DNA from: Berberis thunbergii
Taxonomy: Eukaryota > Streptophyta > Magnoliopsida > Ranunculales > Berberidaceae
Length of the DNA: 64,000 nucleotides
Assembly (NCBI GenBank): GCA_003290165.1
Contig: QNQO01000671.1
Location: 540,833-604,832, forward strand
Reading direction: 5' to 3'
Made by a program: the position numbers and the translations under genes. The stretch's first letter is position 1. Each line of letters begins with the position of its first letter. The notes beneath the pieces are model-generated. The model was not told the origin of the DNA, searched no databases, and saw only the letters and a list, made by a program, of their open reading frames with translations. Of this stretch, positions 10,891-20,785 are shown piece after piece.

Positions 10891-12646
10891 TGATGGAGAT
10901 TTTATTAACCTAAATTAATAAGTTAATAAACTCTACTTGTAATACCGCAAGTGCACGACTATCTAGCTAGTAGACAATGGCAAATACGGGTCGATCCCAC
11001 GAGGATTGACGAGACAATTGAATTCTAAGACTTATTTAAACTAATTTAGAGTTGGGGTAGCAACAAATGAAAATTGCTAAATTAAGATAACTAAATTGAC
11101 AACTAAAATTAAACTGGTAAGATGATAAGAGAGTAGACTGAGACATCGAATCCACCACAGGTTTTTCGAGATTCCTGTAATTTAAATTATTGTTTTCAAG
11201 AATCAACACGACTAATCTAAAGATTGATCTACATTTGTAATTGATTTCAGCAAAGGCATAAACTCCTAGCATTCCATGTTTTTTTATGGCACACACAATC
11301 ACTGATTCAAATTAATTAATTCAAGCATGTTTTGATTATCAACAAAAGGGAACTTCTAACCACCGATTAGTCTAGATAATTATTCCGGATATAATCAGTA
11401 AAGGCAAATTATTGAAATTCAAAAATAAACTGTGTTTAACATTCAAGCATATAGAAAATAATAAATTTAGATATGACAAACTCTAGGAAACCCTGTGGTT
11501 TCATCTTCACCTCGACGTGGGGTCTAGAAGATCATAGTGGATGATGTCACAACACTGGTATAGGTGGAATCCATCAATTCATGCATGAACACGTGTCCCA
11601 AGAAAGAGTGCAAATGGCTATGGTGGCTCTGACAGAATCTGGGGTGGCGGTATCCTGTGCAATACTTATTGTGCGGTGGTACAGAGCGAAAACACGGATG
11701 CAAGTAACCAACTATTTTGAAAAATAGTTGGTTCTTGCCAAAAGGTCGTGTTCTTCGTCTCCAACTAGCCACTCTCTTCGTCCAGTGGGCTTCCTCCTCG
11801 CTAAACCTGTAGGAGAGATGAAGACCAAGTGAGGAAGATACGAGATAGAGAGAGAAAAATGAAAGCAGGTAGAAAACGGGGGAGGTGCTCCTTGTTTCTG
11901 CTATTTTTCTTGCTCGGTGAGCCTACAAGCGATAGAAAAAGATGAAGGAATGGTGAGAAAAGGGCAGGAGAGAGAGAAAAATAGAGGGAACAGAAAAGGA
12001 GCTGGGTGAGCAGCTGTGACTCGACTGCGAGATAGAGTATGGGGAGAGGGAGGTGGTGAATGGAAGAAAGAGAATAAGAGGTTGTGAGGAAGATGGAGGT
12101 GGCGTGAAGTGTTGGCTGGTTGTTTGTGATGGTGGTTGTGTTGAGACGAAGGAACAGAGAGATGGAATTGCTGAACGGTGAGGGACATGGATGGTGATGA
12201 AGTGGTTGCACTGCCGATCCTCCTATCGAGTGAGGATTGCCAGCAGGATGGATTGGTTCGATCGCTGGAAAAAAATATAAGGGGCAGAGGAACATGGAAA
12301 GGAGATCTTCAAGAGAAGGGAGAGAGGAAACTTAAATAGGGTTATCCTCTTTTCTTGTTAGGTTGGGCTTTGGTTTCTACATCAGCTTTTGGGCTTGGGC
12401 TTAGGTTAAATTAGGTGGACTTAGGTTTGTTTAGGTTAGGTTTAGATATGTGACCCGCTACTTTGTACCACCATTAGAGTCAATCAATTGATTATTCCTC
12501 AAATTGATGCCTTAATGCGATTTCATCGTTCACGCTCAAATTCCTACAAAAACATGAAAACAAAATAATTAGAATAAAATATAATAATTGAGACACTAAC
12601 ATATATAAATTAAGGGATATATTGTGTAATAATTACGTGAATATCA
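10891..12646 (-). repeat. 5' LTR of Athila-like element (1756 bp)
   Basis: It matches 96-2351 and has the same TGATGGAGAT start and GTGAATATCA end. It lacks the three extra blocks of the left LTR, so it represents the length at insertion more closely. On the minus strand it would contain the promoter. It is followed by the target copy CGGGT. Confidence 0.93.
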
Positions 12647-12651
12647 CGGGT
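12647..12651. repeat. Target site duplication, right copy (CGGGT)
   Basis: An exact copy of 91-95 that abuts the CA end of the right LTR. Confidence 0.93.
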
Positions 12652-12785
12652 CCTTTGGACCACCCATTGGTTGAAGAGCCATTACCTTCGCCTCCTATTA
12701 AAGAAAGATAGCCCCTGCCAATGATTCAGCAGCCCCTCATCCGATAGATGGTGCCACTGATGATGTTATGGATGCCTCCGGTTGA
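12652..12785 (+). pseudogene. Acidic ORF remnant, antisense to Tat-like element, part 2
   Basis: It continues the frame of 36-95 to a stop at 12709-12711. A +1 shift then stays open to a stop at 12783-12785, ending DDVMDASG. The tail is rich in Asp, Glu, Pro and Ala. The same kind of acidic terminus ends the antisense ORF of the Tat-like element at the right edge of the window. I cannot name the protein. Confidence 0.45.
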
Positions 12786-13124
12786 TTTTCTATTCCTTTA
12801 CCTTCTTATTTGAATGTAATAGAGTAGTTTTATTAAGGGACACAAATTTTTTCCTTGGTGTTCTTACTTCGTAGTCATAGTTCATTTTGTTGACTTGGTC
12901 ATGTTGCCTATACCTTTTTAAGGTTAGCCATATTTATCGAGATGAGTTGCATTGTGTATCTCCAACTTTGATTTTTACAGCTGCATTTTTAAGCTTGTCT
13001 GAATTTCATTGATTTGAATTCTCTTACACTCCGACGCTTTTGGTTGTCTCAAAACTTTTATGATAAAGTTGGTTTGTTCGTTCATCTTCTAGCGCATTAG
13101 TTGACCCGAGGCTCTCTGAATCAT
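12786..13124. other. Non-coding stretch before minisatellite
   Basis: T-rich sequence with no protein-like frame. Toward its end it resembles diverged copies of the 70-bp unit (TTGACCCGAGG near 13100). Confidence 0.5.
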
Positions 13125-13800
13125 GTTAACTCATTCTTTCATCCTTTACTTCATTGGTTTGATGCTCTAATCAAAATGAAATTGCTTTTATCGAGTTGAC
13201 TCGTTCGTCCAACTTTTACTTCGTTGGTTCGACGTCCCAGTCAATTTGAAGTGGCTTTTATTTAGTTAACTCATTCATCCAACTTTTACTTCGTTGGTTC
13301 GACGTTTCAGTTGACTTGAAGTTGTTCTAATTTAGTTGACTCGTTCGTTTAACTTTTACTTCATTGGTTCGACGTTTCAGATGACCCGAAGTTGCTTTTA
13401 TTTAGTTGACTCGTTCATCCAACTTTTACTTCGTTGGTTTGAGGTTCCAGTTGACCCGAAGTTGTTTTTATTTAGTTGACTCGATCGTCCAACTTTTACT
13501 TTGTTGGTTCGATGTTCCACTCGACCCGAAGTTTCTTTTATTTAGTTGACTCGTTCATCCAACTTTTACTTCTTTAGGTCAATTGGGACGTTCTAGTCGA
13601 CCCAAAGTTTTTTTTTATTTAGTTGACTCATTTGTCCAACCTTTACTTCATTGGTTCGACGTTCCAGTCGACCCAAAGTTGTTTTTATTTAGTTGACTCG
13701 TTCGTCCAACTTTTACTTCGTTGGTGCGATGTTCCAATCAATCGACTCAAAGTTGTTCTTATTGAGCCAACTCTTTGGTCCAATTTTTACTTCGTGGTTG
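13125..13800. repeat. 70-bp minisatellite, about 9-10 copies
   Basis: A unit containing GTTGACTCGTTCGTCCAACT, TTACTTCGTTGGTTCGACG and CCCGAAGTTG recurs. Its GTTGAC-like marks fall at 13195, 13265, 13335, 13405, 13475, 13545, 13622, 13692 and 13764, so the period is 70 bp with one 77- and one 72-bp spacing. Since 70 is not a multiple of three, it is non-coding. Copies differ by several bases. In Tat/Ogre elements the 3' untranslated region is known to breed such arrays. Confidence 0.92.
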
Positions 13801-14170
13801 ATCAAACTAGAAGTTTATTATATGTATCCAACTTGTATCCTGATTTCTTTTGGCTTTACATGTCGATTGCCTTGTATGGCCGAGTTTGCATAAGATGGTG
13901 ATTCCAAATTTGTAATTTTATTGATATTCCCTTTTGGATGTTCTGTCCAGTTCTAACGTTTGTTTTTCTTGAGTAGTTATGCTACATTCGAGAGTGATAT
14001 GCTTTGTCCATTTGATATTTCCTTGGTTGATATCTATCCTCACATTAGAGATTTATGTCTTTGTTGCTATGTCTCGCATATTCTATGTCTTCAGTCTCCG
14101 GTGCTATTGGTCATCTTTCGTTGTTCACCATTATAGTTAATTGACTCGGAGTGCTTTCTGATCCGATAGC
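13801..14170. other. Unassigned stretch between minisatellite and gag tail
   Basis: T-rich, no credible frame on either strand. In the minus-strand element it sits where pol would be expected. Confidence 0.45.
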
Positions 14171-14184
14171 CAAGCAGTATTGAA

Positions 14185-14285
14185 TTGATCGATCATGCTC
14201 ACATCAGCGCCAAACTGTCTAATCATGCTCACATCAGCGCCAAACTATCCGATCGTGCTCATGTCAGCACCGTGCTCGATACTAC
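14185..14285 (-). repeat. 30-bp in-frame repeat at the Gag C-terminus
   Basis: Three consecutive copies of a 30-bp unit (GCGCTGATGTGAGCATGATT as core on the minus strand). In the gag frame they would encode a ten-residue repeat of the type FGADVSMIRQ. A stop after the first copy cuts the frame. The exact 30-bp spacing keeps phase, suggesting it expanded while still translated. Confidence 0.65.
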
Positions 14286-15850
14286 CTGCCATTGTTTGAT
14301 CGAGTCTGTTGCCGTTAATTTTGCTATCAGTAATTCCAGTTGGGCTTGTATCCATCGGTAGGGTCCTTGAACTGTGTGCATTGATTGGTGCAAGCTTCTC
14401 CATGTTCTGAGTATTGATAAAAACGTCAGTACTCCTTCTTTGATAAAGATCTGCTCGAGTGGGAGGTGTTTTTTTGCTTGGTTGGTCGTTTTGCTTCCCC
14501 TGGCCATTCAGTGTAAGGCGTATATTATTTCTGTAAGTTGTTCTTTTGATTATGTGGCGGAGGTATCTGCCTTTTCTTTTCCTTGAGCTGTTTGTCTGAC
14601 ATTCCAATGAATTTGTTGAGTCGTCCTCCTTGAATCCAATGTCCAATTTCATCTTTCAAATTGTAGCACTCTTCAGTATCGTGCCCGTGATCCTTGTGGA
14701 AAGAACAATACTTGCTTTTGTCTCTTATTTTTGGGTCTCTTTTCATTCTAAGTGGCAAGTTGACGTTCTCCCAATTCGCCATGTATTTCAGGATGTTGGC
14801 TCGGCTTGTCTTCAGGGCTATCCCAATTTGCCATATATTTCAGGATGTTGGCTCGACTTGTCTTCAGGGCTGTGTATTGTATGTACGTATTTTTCATCAT
14901 GTTGGTTATTCGCTAGTGTCTGGGTCGCGCCGATTGCAACTTCTCGAATTCTCGCTAGTTGGAGTCGGTCCTTCCGCCATTCTGATGTTTCTTTGACTGA
15001 CTCATCTCGTCTTCTCTCTTCCCTCTTTTTCTGTTTCCTTGAATGATTTCCCTTTCTTGGTCATTTTTTTCCTGGCAACTTTCATCTCCTCAAGAGAAAT
15101 GTGTTTTTGGGTTGTTTTCAGCAGGACTGCCATGCTTTTTTGAGGTTCCAAGTTGTGACCATAAAAAAGGGGCCTTTTTCAGCTCGACTGTGAAAGTTGC
15201 GGGGGCTATATCATCACTGCATCCATCAATCATTGTCAGTTCATTGGTGAAATGAGTGATGTATTCCTATATTGTTTCTTCGGGTTTTTGCTTAATATGG
15301 AGGAGGTAGTGTGGTCCTTTCCTCATTCTCTGACTTGCGATGAATTTTGTGATAAAGGCGGTGGCTAAGACTAGTCGGAAATGTTCTGCATAAGATTGAC
15401 TTCGTAGTCTCCTTCAACGCCATCATGTGGTGGAAATGCCTCAAGTGATTTGTTGGGTCGGTGGTGCCATCATATACTTTGAACTTTGGTGGAGTAAACT
15501 TCTTTGGCATGGGGGTTATCATGAAGGTGTTGGAGAATGATGGATTGGCTAGTTCGTACAACATGTTGGGATCATTGACTTCGATTCTGAACGAAATTTC
15601 AGCAGGCGTTCCGTCACTGTGTGGAGTCTTACCCTGGAGAAGTTTAATGCTTTCGAGGTTTCCTTATTGAGGTTCTGCTGGAACTTTATTGCTCCCTCGA
15701 GTTCTGTTGGTGGAGTTTTTCTGGGGCGGCGCTTGAATAGGATCAGATTACTGAATGCGCTCCTGGGTGAGTTTTTCTTGCATCTTCGTTATGTGATTCA
15801 TCTGGACCATAAGCAAGTTTGCCAGAGGATCCATGGCAGCGTTGGAGCTA
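14245..15850 (-). pseudogene. Gag of Tat-like element
   Basis: The start region near 15845 reads AAMDPLANLLMVQMNHITK. Then come FMITPMPKKFTPPKFKVYDG and HLRHFHHMMALK (15564-15292), the capsid entry block of Tat Gag. Toward the C-terminus, KYCSFHKDHGHDTEECYNLK (14782-14525) is a Cys-His zinc knuckle of the C-x2-H-x4-H-x4-C type used by this lineage, followed by EIGHWIQGGRLNKFI. Several frame changes, one caused by a 52-bp duplication, inactivate it. It lies directly beside the truncated 5' end of the LINE. Confidence 0.85.
14769..14872 (-). repeat. 52-bp tandem duplication inside gag
   Basis: Copies at 14769-14820 and 14821-14872 differ at three positions (CGCC/TGCC, CATGT/CATAT, CGGCT/CGACT). 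As 52 is not divisible by three, it shifts the gag frame. Confidence 0.88.
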
Positions 15851-15854
15851 TTGC

Positions 15855-16985
15855 ACGCTATGAAGTATGTTCCTTAATTGGTCATGATGTCTCAGTTTGC
15901 AGAAGAAAGCTTGGTTTGAATAAGAAAAACAATCCGGTGGAGGGGAAAGGTAAGGTCATTGCTAAGGATTCCTAGAAGATTGTAGATTCAGTTGGTTTGA
16001 AAAAAAGACAAAGTGATCAGGGCAAAAAGCAAGTCTATAGATCCATTGCGAAAGCCACCCCGAAAAGTGGAGTAGAAGGAGTTCGACTGATGACTAAGGA
16101 GTCGACTGTGTAAGTGGAAGCTGAGAAGGTTAGTGGTGCAAAAGATTCTAAGGGACAAGAAATTCTTAGCCATTCAAAAGGGGTAGAGGATGTGAAGAAA
16201 TTGCCATTAACTAACGTCAATAAAAAACCACAGATTTTGTGTCTAACTCGTTCGAAGCATTGGCTGACTTAAAGGAGGACGATATTTTAGTTTATGCACC
16301 TATAGCTATAACTGAAGGTGTAAACAAGGTGGTTGGAATGGAAGATTTGAGTCTAGTGGTTGGCGATAGAGAGGAGAATATGGAGAAAAATTAATCTTTT
16401 GAGAATGGAACACAAGTTATGGTTTTTAACAAAATCGAAGAGGATTGTTTGGAACTTGGCTATTCTATTAGTGTTATTGATAAGGTCATAAGAGTGGTGA
16501 AGTAGGAAGTTGAGAGTCAAGACAAAACTACAGACATTGTGGGGGCTGTTTGGTTGGCACAGGAAGAAGGAAACACACACTTTGATAAAGTAGAAGGTGG
16601 CAAAACCTCATTGGAGCCGTCTGTGAGGTTGCATAAGTAGGAGTATCCGCAGGGTGTCGCTAAAAAGGAGGATTACTAGGAGAATTCATTCTCCCCAGCT
16701 GTCGATGGCGTTCAACCCTGGAGGGTAGGCCCGATGGAAGAAGAGGTTGATATGGTCCCAACAAGGCGAAGAAACATGACGAAGGTAACTAATATTAACA
16801 GTCTTGAATGTGCCAGTATCGATAGTAAGGAGTCCTTGTGAGATATGGAATTGGGACAATAGACCGCTTTGATCAGAGATATGGAATTGGGTACTCAATT
16901 AGAAGGAAAACATGGCGGTATTACCAAAAAGAGAGTTATAGTGGCTTTAGTATCGGGGGAATGGCGGCTAACCAAGCAGACGATT
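15855..16985 (+). pseudogene. LINE ORF1 C-terminal half
   Basis: The sequence starts with YEVCSLIGHDVSVCRRKLG, a CCHC zinc knuckle of the kind ending the RNA-binding ORF1 of plant L1 LINEs. Basic, Lys-rich sequence follows, and after a frame change the block NSFEALADLKED, common in plant LINE ORF1, near 16240-16285. It would bind element RNA. Several stops follow (16390, 16503 and others). Confidence 0.72.
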
Positions 16986-17005
16986 GCTTCTTCCATGGTT
17001 AGTAA

Positions 17006-17650
17006 TGATTGACCACATCATGTTTTGGAATGCTCATGGAGTTGGGAATAGGGCGACTCGATGCAGATTAAGAAAATTGACTGCTGAACAAAATGTTAGG
17101 ATTTTAATGATTGCATAACCGATGATTGAGGCTAGTAGGTACTTAGAAGTTGGTAATAAAGTTAGATTGCCAGGCTTTGTGTCTAATGAATCGGCTGGTG
17201 GAAAAATAAGGATTTTTTGGGCTAATGATATTTCTTTCTCAGTGTTTGGGACGTCAGATTAGATTATACATGGTAAGGTTACGGATAACAGTAATTTGCG
17301 GTCTTTTGTGATTTCCTTTGTGTATGCTAGATGTTCGGTAGTGGAAATACATGAGCTTTGGTCAAATATGGAAAATTTTTCTTTGCTTTATGACGCGCCT
17401 GGGATGAAAGGTGGGGATTTCAATACAGTTACATGTGGGAAGGAAAAGGTAGGTGGGTCTATGCCTTTGTTACTAGTATAATGGAGTTTTCAAATTGTAT
17501 TGCAAAGTATGGTTTGCAGGATTGTGGCTTCACTAGCCCCGACTTACTTGATGTAATAATAGAAGTGACAGATAATGAGTTTGGGACAGGCTTGATAGAT
17601 TCTAGTCAATGCACAATAGATAGCACATATGACAAATACGAAGGTTGAAC
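17006..17650 (+). pseudogene. LINE ORF2 endonuclease domain
   Basis: MIDHIMFWNAHGVGNRATR at about 17006 corresponds to the start of the AP-type endonuclease (usually SWNCRGLG). SFVYARC and GGDFNTV (about 17411) follow, the latter being the catalytic GDFN motif. It would nick the target DNA for target-primed reverse transcription. Stops at 17117 and 17260 and frame changes break it. Confidence 0.8.
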
Positions 17651-18399
17651 TTCTCCACCGTACGTTCTAAGATCATGTTCCCATGATGGCGTCTTTGCCT
17701 ATACTTGTGAGATCAGGTACGTTGCCATTTAGATTTTTGAATATGTGGACTAATCCTTCCTTTGCAGGTTTGCTGGAGAAAGTTTCGAATTTAGAACGGG
17801 AAGTATGCGGGCTTTAGATAAGCTAGACATTTTTAAGTCATTCCTGAAGAACTAATTACGTAGAATAAATGAGTCATCGAAAATGTTTTTTGTAGAATTC
17901 GGTATTTGGAAGACGAAATGCAACAGTGGGAATTTGTCTTACTATCTAGTTGGAATGAAGTTGGAGGGAATGGGATGAATGTTAATGCGCTCTAGGATGG
18001 TAATGCGGCGCTTAATCTTAATCGATGTCAAGTAGAGTACAGACTGGTGCTGAAACTGGAGAAACTGTATTTGTTACAGAAATCAGGGGAAAAAGAACTC
18101 AATAAAGAGGATGCTTCTACGAAGTTTTTTTTGTGTTCGTCAAATCTAAATAAAAACAAAGGGTGATTGGTAAAATTAGGTTACCATCTAGTTGTGAAAT
18201 TTTTTATTCAAGGGAGATCCTGGGTGAAGCTATATGTTCTTTCAAAATTTTGCTAACGTTACTGCAGAATCAAGTTGTAGACACCGAGCTTCTGGAGTAC
18301 ATCCCATCTGTCGTCTCTTCTTCATATTGTAATATTTTGATAGCTCAATCGTCCCTGGAAGAAGTGAGAGTATTCCAAAAAATAATGCTCCAGGACTAG
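17651..18399 (+). other. LINE ORF2 linker between endonuclease and RT
   Basis: Degenerate sequence in the position of the ORF2 linker. Traces of reading frame remain, but no domain is clear. Confidence 0.5.
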
Positions 18400-19029
18400 A
18401 TGGCTTCACCTTCAACTTTTTCCAGTCATGATGGGTAATAGTTGGCATTGATATTTGGGAAGCGGCAGTGGAGTTTTTTAATGGTGAAGTGCTCGCAGTG
18501 GCCTTTTCAACCAATTTGATCGCGGTCATCTCGAAGGTGGACGATCTAGGTTCTTTCCTAGACTTTAGACCTATTAGCCCGTGTATTGTCATTTATAAAA
18601 TCTTTAGCAAGTTATTGTGCAATAGACTACCCTTGCTGCTCCTAGGGGTGATTTCTCAGGAACAAGGTGTTTTTGTTAGAAAGAGAACATAGGGCTAGTA
18701 TAGGAATTTGTCAGAGATATAGGGAAGAAATCTTTTTAAGGCTAATGTTGTGCTAAAGATTGACATGGAGAAAGCCTATGATTGCTTAGAATGGGGATTT
18801 TTGCTCTCGGTGCTAAAAGAGTTCGGATTCAACAATAGGGTTTGTCATGTTACTTCTAATTGCATTTCCAATTGTGAATTTTTTGTTCTGTTGCAAGGTG
18901 TTTATAATGGTTATTTTAAGTCTTCTAGAAGATTAAGGCAAGGGGATATGCTCTCGCCTTTATTGTATATTATTGCTTCTGAAGTCTTTAATGGGGGGTT
19001 GACTAGGACCTTTTAGAGATGAGATATTG
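18400..19029 (+). pseudogene. LINE ORF2 reverse transcriptase, N-terminal part
   Basis: Blocks in order: DFRPISPCIVIYKIFSKLL, ISQEQGVFVRKRT, LKIDMEKAYDCLEW, GFNNRVCHV and LRQGDMLSPLLYIIASEVFN. These are the conserved fingers and palm blocks of plant L1 reverse transcriptase. A hAT element enters after GGLTRTF, just before the catalytic YxDD block. Confidence 0.86.
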
Positions 19030-19037
19030 GATATTAT
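19030..19037. repeat. 8-bp target duplication GATATTAT, left copy of hAT
   Basis: GATATTAT is repeated at 19930-19937. An 8-bp duplication is the hallmark of hAT transposition. Confidence 0.92.
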
Positions 19038-19241
19038 TAGGGCTGGGCATTTCAAACCGAAATACTGGACCGTACGGGCCGATCTTTCTAATATTAATTT
19101 ATTCCTCGGTCTTAAAACCAACCCGACTCGAACTTTTCGGTTCGATCCTCGGTCTCAATTCTAAAAGCCCGACTATTAACGGGTCCGGCCCGAATCAGAT
19201 GCCTTATTTTTTTTACTTTCAACGACATAGTCCAACACCAA

Positions 19242-19324
19242 CCCAATCTCATCCTCCCAAAACTTAAGCCCAATCTCATCCTCTCCCAAAACTTAAGCCC
19301 AATCTCATCCTCCCAAAAATTAAG
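19242..19324. repeat. 27-29-bp direct repeat, three copies
   Basis: CCCAATCTCATCCTCCCAAA plus ACTTAAG is repeated three times in a row, just before the captured kinase fragment. Confidence 0.85.
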
Positions 19325-19328
19325 ATGT

Positions 19329-19625
19329 CTGAATCAGGCAGTAGTTGTTGCTGCTATGTGTCTCCAAAAAGAAGCTGAAGTACGCCCATTGATGAGTGAT
19401 GTTGTGACTGCACTCAGTTTCCTTTCCATCACTACGGAAGGGGATTCTAATGCACCACCACCTCCTGTTATTCTCAATCCAGTGGCCTTATCAAGTGATG
19501 ATAAAGACAAGCAGCGTGATGAAAACAGTTCGGAGAAACGCCAAAGAGCTGTTGATGCAGCCATTAAATGGGGTTCGAATTCAAGGGATGACAAGAGATC
19601 ATCCAAAGGGGGAAGTATCGGCTAG
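19329..19625 (+). pseudogene. Captured C-terminus of a receptor-like cytoplasmic kinase (PBL-type)
   Basis: An open frame of about 98 codons ending at a TAG (19623-19625). It begins NQAVVVAAMCLQKEAEVRPL, then MSDVVTALSFLS. This is subdomain XI of plant Ser/Thr kinases of the RLCK-VII/PBL27 group, where the invariant Arg of the CLQ...RP block is kept. A hydrophilic tail follows with SDDKDKQRDENSSEKRQRAV and IKWGSN, similar to PBL tails. The catalytic loop and everything N-terminal are absent. The frame is uninterrupted while the surrounding transposon sequence is full of stops, so capture may be fairly recent or the piece may be constrained. It cannot be an active kinase. Confidence 0.83.
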
Positions 19626-19929
19626 GCTTTACGAAATCTATCATCCCCACCCCCTTGTCCTCTATAGCGATCAATTCTTAAATTCGGTGTTCTTGGGGTA
19701 TAATCGTTATTAGCATATGTACCCTATTCCTTGTAAGGAATGAGTGTGGGCTGAAAATTTCGAGCTTGACCAAGACTGACCTGGACCGGCCCAAAATTTT
19801 GGTTAACCAAAAACTCGGTTAACCGGGATACCTGGGCCGAGCTCGGGCTGTAAAAGTTTGAGCTTTAGAAGCTCGGTCCGGTCATTGGTTTGGGATACAC
19901 GGTCCGGGTAACCAGCCCAGCCCACCCTA

Positions 19930-19937
19930 GATATTAT
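19930..19937. repeat. 8-bp target duplication GATATTAT, right copy of hAT
   Basis: An exact copy of 19030-19037, directly after the CCCTA end. Confidence 0.92.
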
Positions 19938-20785
19938 TACACATCCATAGCTTGCAAACCTTTGACTCACCTTCTTTATGTGGATGACCATCTGATCTTT
20001 TTAAATGAAAGGAAAACTTCTTTGATAGGCTACATTAAATTCCTGGAGAAATACAATTATGCCTTTGGTCAGAAAATTAATGCTAATAAAATCACTTTCA
20101 TATTAGATGAGAAGGTGGCAGTTGAACGGATGGTGGCAAGTAAAACAGATACGAGATTCAATTTCAAAACCTCACTGATGAAATAACTGAGGGGACCAGT
20201 TTATTAGGGACGGTGCAGAATTGCTTATTTTGAAGAATTGGTTCAAAAGTTGCAAAGAATGATGGATGGGTGGAAGGCGAAGCTGATCTCATCTAGAGGC
20301 AATGTTTTGAAGAATTGGTTATGATTAAAAATGTTTTCGGCTCCATTTTGGTCTATATTTTGAGTGTGATGCATGTGCCTAAAAAGATTTTGTCCAGAAT
20401 ACATAAATTACTAGCGGATTTCTTTGGGGAGATTTTGAAGGTAGGCTTAGAAAGAAATGGATTGGCACGGATAAAATTAGTGCCCCAATTTGGGAAGGAG
20501 GATTGGGAGTGTGAGACTTCTTGTTGATTATTAAGACCTTTAGGTTGAAGGCATTATGGAACATGGTAAATTCTCAGTTGTGGTCAATGTTTTGAGAAAA
20601 AAGTATTGGAAACATGGTGTCCCTTTTAGCATATAGTTAGAGAAAAACAGGGTGTCCCCATTTATGAAAGAGTTGATAAATGTTAGAAATATTTTGTTGG
20701 CCCACTCGGTTCAGCGGATTGGTAAAGGGAACATGTGCTTTTTTGAGGAAAACTGGAACGCTTTGATTGTATTTACTTGAGTGAT
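19938..20785 (+). pseudogene. LINE ORF2 reverse transcriptase, C-terminal part
   Basis: It resumes the RT after the hAT with LTHLLYVDDHLIFLN (catalytic YxDD block, usually FADD), KFLEKYNYAFGQKINANK, then thumb-like sequence PKKILSRIHKLLADFFG near 20370-20430 and GKGNMCFFEENW near 20720. It is cut at 20785 by the LTR. Stops at 20186 and elsewhere. Confidence 0.82.

Larger units (their letters stand above)
96..12646 (-). mobile_element. Athila-like Ty3/gypsy LTR retrotransposon, complete ends, decayed genes
   Basis: A 12,551-bp element on the minus strand. It shows TG...CA LTRs, a 5-bp target duplication, a tRNA-Asp primer site next to the right LTR, a G-rich polypurine tract next to the left LTR, and gag, protease, reverse transcriptase, RNase H and integrase in that order from right to left. 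The domain order, the protease motif DLGAS, the RT block RKDHFPHPFIDQMLERL, long LTRs and a tRNA-Asp primer fit the Athila lineage. Stops and frame changes break every gene, so it is not autonomous. It interrupts an older Tat-like element. No env-like ORF is visible between integrase and the 3' LTR. Confidence 0.93.
12652..15850 (-). mobile_element. Tat-like Ty3/gypsy element without pol, minus strand
   Basis: From right to left it shows a gag (15850-14245) whose C-terminus runs into a 30-bp repeat, unassigned sequence, a 70-bp minisatellite, and an antisense acidic ORF tail. No protease, RT, RNase H or integrase lies between gag and the minisatellite. Tat/Ogre-type elements often carry tandem repeats and antisense ORFs between pol and the 3' LTR, so the layout fits a Tat derivative that lost pol. 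Its gag start abuts the LINE at about 15850; its LTRs are not seen. Confidence 0.6.
19038..19929. mobile_element. Non-autonomous hAT carrying a kinase gene fragment
   Basis: 892 bp. The left end is TAGGGCTGGGCATTTC; the right end read inward is TAGGGTGGGCTGGGC. Both match the TAGGG-type terminal inverted repeats of plant hAT elements. Perfect 8-bp duplications flank it. The subterminal parts are rich in CCGGACC, CGGTCC and ACCGG motifs in both orientations. It has no transposase. The centre is occupied by a plant kinase coding fragment. Removing it restores the LINE RT reading order. Confidence 0.92.
15850..20785 (+). mobile_element. L1-type LINE, 5'-truncated, main part
   Basis: A plus-strand non-LTR retrotransposon: the C-terminal half of ORF1, then endonuclease and reverse transcriptase of ORF2. 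The N-terminal half of ORF1 is missing, as expected for 5' truncation. The RT is interrupted by a hAT at 19038-19929, and the element is cut at 20785 by a Tekay-like LTR. A piece with the RNase H domain lies at about 40190-40900. Stops throughout show it is dead. Confidence 0.85.

Noticed and set aside
11801..12295. 164-codon minus-strand frame in the right LTR
   Set aside because: It lies wholly within the LTR; the left LTR breaks it with indels. Chance open frame of Ser/His/Pro composition.
13125..13800. Regular repeats considered as a CRISPR-like array
   Set aside because: The whole 70-bp unit is repeated, spacers are not unique, and this is plant nuclear DNA. It is a minisatellite.
14630..15046. 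138-codon plus-strand frame
   Set aside because: It is antisense to the Tat gag zinc-knuckle region and contains the 52-bp duplication; shadow of gag.
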